Source of the DNA: Rhynchopus sp. YZ270_cl-10
Taxonomy: Eukaryota; Euglenozoa; Diplonemea; Diplonemida; Diplonemidae
Assembly (NCBI GenBank): GCA_964035575.1
Contig: OZ037923.1
Coordinates: forward strand, 310,001-374,000
Direction of reading: 5' to 3'
DNA length: 64,000 bases
Part shown: one piece after another, positions 62,046-64,000 of the stretch
Layout: each line of letters opens with the position of its first letter
How positions within the stretch are numbered: position 1 is the stretch's first letter
Made by a program: the position numbers and the translations under genes
The notes under the pieces: generated by a model
The model's database searches: none
The model's input: only the letters and a program-made list of their open reading frames with translations
Told to the model about the DNA's origin: nothing

Positions 62046-63954
62046 TCAAGAAGCGAAGGTGTATGCTTGGGGTTTCGATTGCGCCTTTTGTTCTGAAAGT
62101 GCGGCGTGTATCTGGAGCGGCAGCTGCCAGAGGATGACGTTGTCGCAGACGATGCGGCCTGACGAGAGGTAGTCGTCACGGTGCTGGTTCTGGATGAAGT
62201 GGAACTCGAACGAGAGATACCATTCGACCGCAACTGTGGTGTGTTGTGTGATTAATAGGGGTGGTTGAAAAACCCAAAAAAAAAGTGTTAAAAAACCAAA
62301 AAAAATGGCTTCCCTCTGTATTGCTTTGGTTTTGCTTTTTTTACCGAAAAAAGCATTTTTTTTTTGTTCGATGTTAACTGTTCAGATTATTTGTGTCCGT
62401 TTCCCTCCCTATTCGAGATCTCATACCCTTGTCTGTGTACAGCGTTGGCGGGAAGGAGGGCGAGATGACAAACGAGAAGCTGCTTTCGTCGCAGTCGAGC
62501 ATCACCTCGTCGAGCTCGTCCACGGTGCGCTTCTGTGACACCTTCAGGTCTGCGAACTCCTCGCTGAGGCTGTGTAGGGAGGGGTTTCATTAAATATCTA
62601 CTAAGACGTTCTGTTCGGTTTTTGTTTTAATGAATCCAGGGTTAAGGTGCTGAGGTCATTAAAAACAAAGTGAAGTTATTAATGCAGGCACCTCCGACTG
62701 ACCCACGTACGATGCCAGCCATCCGGATGAAAGCACAAGTACCCTGCGGCCAACAACAGAAGATGTAAAAAGGAAACCTAATGACTGGCCCGTACCGTAA
62801 GAGAACGAGGGCGGTTCACAACCGCTCGACAGCCGGCGGCCCACCTTCCGTTGAAGAGTTGTGAGCTTACAGGTACTGCAGTTCGCTGCACCCAACGCTT
62901 GATGCACGATAGTCTACACAAGAGAGCAGAAACCCAAAAACACAAAAAGGGGTGGGCGGGGGGGTCACAACATCTCTCTCTTGGCGCCCCATGCTGTACC
63001 GACAGTTGGGCCTCACCCTTTCTCTTAGGGATATACATGGACGTCCTTACAGGCAGCACACCGTAACCCAAAGGCGTGGCAGAGAGACTCCGTAGAGCGA
63101 CTCTGGCCTGACCGCTGGCCATTTATGCTCCGGGTGCGAGCACCCATCATAGCATAGGGGGGCCAGCCTGACCCAGCATTTATATACCCTGCCAGGGTGA
63201 ACTTGCATAAAAGAGGGCAGGGGCGTTTAGACCCTGAGGACTAGGGGAAGTCCCGCATACCCCAACAGAAAGACAAAGGCTATGCACTGGTGATAAAGGA
63301 GAGGCAGGGTTGCTGAAAAACAAAAAGACCCTGAAGGCACAAAAACGCCCCGCATACCCCTCCTCGCCTCCTGTTTTGTAATCTCTCAGGTAGGAGACAT
63401 CGGTTCGAGCGGTCAACACCTTCATAGAGTTTCTGGAGGAACGGACCCCCGGATGCAATTTAAGGTCCAGCCCAGGACCAAACAAAAATCGGGCAAAAAG
63501 ATCCTCCCACTCCATGTTCATACCTGTCCCCGCTCTTGGGGAACTGCCGTTGTGGTGTGGGCACAAAGGTGCCTTTCTTGAAGAGAGCGTCCGGTACCTG
63601 CTCCTCGTACTCAAGCTTCACAGAGACACGAACGCAGCTGAAGCGGGAAGGGGTGTGTGAATGGGTATAAAGTTTATTGTTGCTTTGTTGGTGTGGCCGA
63701 CGACCCCAAAATAGCAGAAAAATAGCAGAAAGTAGCACAAAAATAGCACCCCCTTTCAGCCGCACCAATTTGTGCTCTTATTTTGTCCCCAACCCCTTTC
63801 TTGTGGTTTGCCGGGTCGGGGGGTGGGCAAGGGGGAGCCGTACACATACGAAAACTTGTCGTTCTCGACGGAAGAGAGAAGCCCACTCACGGAGCCTCCA
63901 GTACAACAGTGCATGCCGAGGGTCGTCAGCTTCAGGAACGTCACACCGTCGTGT
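62046..63954 (-). CDS. RGP1: RGP1 homologue (Ric1-Rgp1 Rab6/Ypt6 exchange factor), 3' part, 5 exons seen
   Basis: Exons are 63954-63850, 63637-63524, 63432-63358, 62569-62427 and 62233-62046. Introns start GTATGT, GTATGA, GTATGC and GTATGA and end AG. All phases agree and give 207 C-terminal residues; the 5' part lies beyond the right edge. The text follows the arrestin-like Rgp1 fold: GGSVSGLLSSV, then CVRVSVKLEYEEQV (strand with the LE-EE phrase), SSFSFVISPSFPPT, VAVEWYLSFEFHFI (the W-x-L-x-FEF strand near the end) and VILWQLPLQIHAA. Rgp1 with Ric1 activates Rab6/Ypt6 at the Golgi for retrograde traffic. The third intron (63357-62570) is large and repeat-filled. The window therefore holds two Golgi-traffic genes, this one and the ArfGAP. 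Confidence 0.83.
62570..63357. repeat. Large RGP1 intron with R7 copy and a GC-rich insert
   Basis: An R7 copy lies at 62670-62769. Directly next to it, 62775-63180 is GC-rich DNA unlike the other introns, with an open minus frame (63122-62778; LSATPLGYGVLPVRTSMYIP). This frame does not join the RGP1 reading frame. A direct splice from 63358 to 62569 keeps the frame exactly, so I treat this DNA as intronic. Confidence 0.6.
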
Positions 63955-64000
63955 CTGTACGAAACAATTTTTTTTTTTTTTTTTTCATTTTTTCATTTTC

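Noticed and set aside
63180-63357. Extra RGP1 exon at about 63250-63310 and another at about 62840-62890
   Set aside because: Both have AG acceptors and open frames, but a direct splice from 63358 to 62569 keeps phase and matches the family without added residues.

Overview
This is a eukaryotic nuclear window. All 19 protein genes that I can support lie on the minus strand, from a partial gene at the left edge to a partial RGP1 homologue at the right edge. They are mostly intron-poor. Twelve introns in five genes can be placed with confidence, and all twelve begin GTATG and end AG. Long same-strand gene runs, pyrimidine tracts with an AG ahead of several start codons, tandem paralogues and a 'FYxxYxPxKL...YGPEP' protein repeat that I associate with kinetoplastids all point to Euglenozoa. 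Because introns are present, a diplonemid fits better than a kinetoplastid. This placement is inference; no rRNA, tRNA or spliced-leader gene is visible to test it.

Layout from left to right: a partial coiled-coil-like gene (1-751); a 1.1 kb TA-flanked inverted-repeat transposon (2107-3232); a four-TM protein (4269-4916) with an octamer satellite and a 65-bp-core tandem array upstream of it; a C2-like/zinc-ribbon protein; a small membrane protein; an ArfGAP-TLDc protein (10889-13436, 4 exons); a poly-His nuclear-type protein (2 exons); a YGPEP-repeat protein; TYW3; a GT90-type glycosyltransferase; and a fused NMNAT-nicotinamide riboside kinase. Three tandem ubiquitin-like/WD40 paralogues follow (25.5-30.3 kb), then OGFOD1/Tpa1, a coiled-coil-PDZ protein (35.7-39.9 kb, 2 exons), a 1273-aa protein with WW-like modules, V-ATPase subunit a (47.3-50.5 kb, 4 exons), a 9.6 kb gene-poor block full of inverted-repeat elements, a ZZ/zinc-finger protein, and the 3' part of RGP1.

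The genes do not form one pathway. Functions touch Golgi and vesicle traffic (ArfGAP, RGP1, V-ATPase a), tRNA and ribosome modification (TYW3, OGFOD1), NAD synthesis and secretory-pathway glycosylation. If transcription is polycistronic, they share a unit without sharing a function.

Intergenic DNA and introns carry at least seven short dispersed repeat families, called R1-R7 here, and several small inverted-repeat elements. Some elements have clear target-site duplications, and one is nested in another repeat. Coding-like remnants of unknown origin occur almost only on the plus strand or inside such elements.
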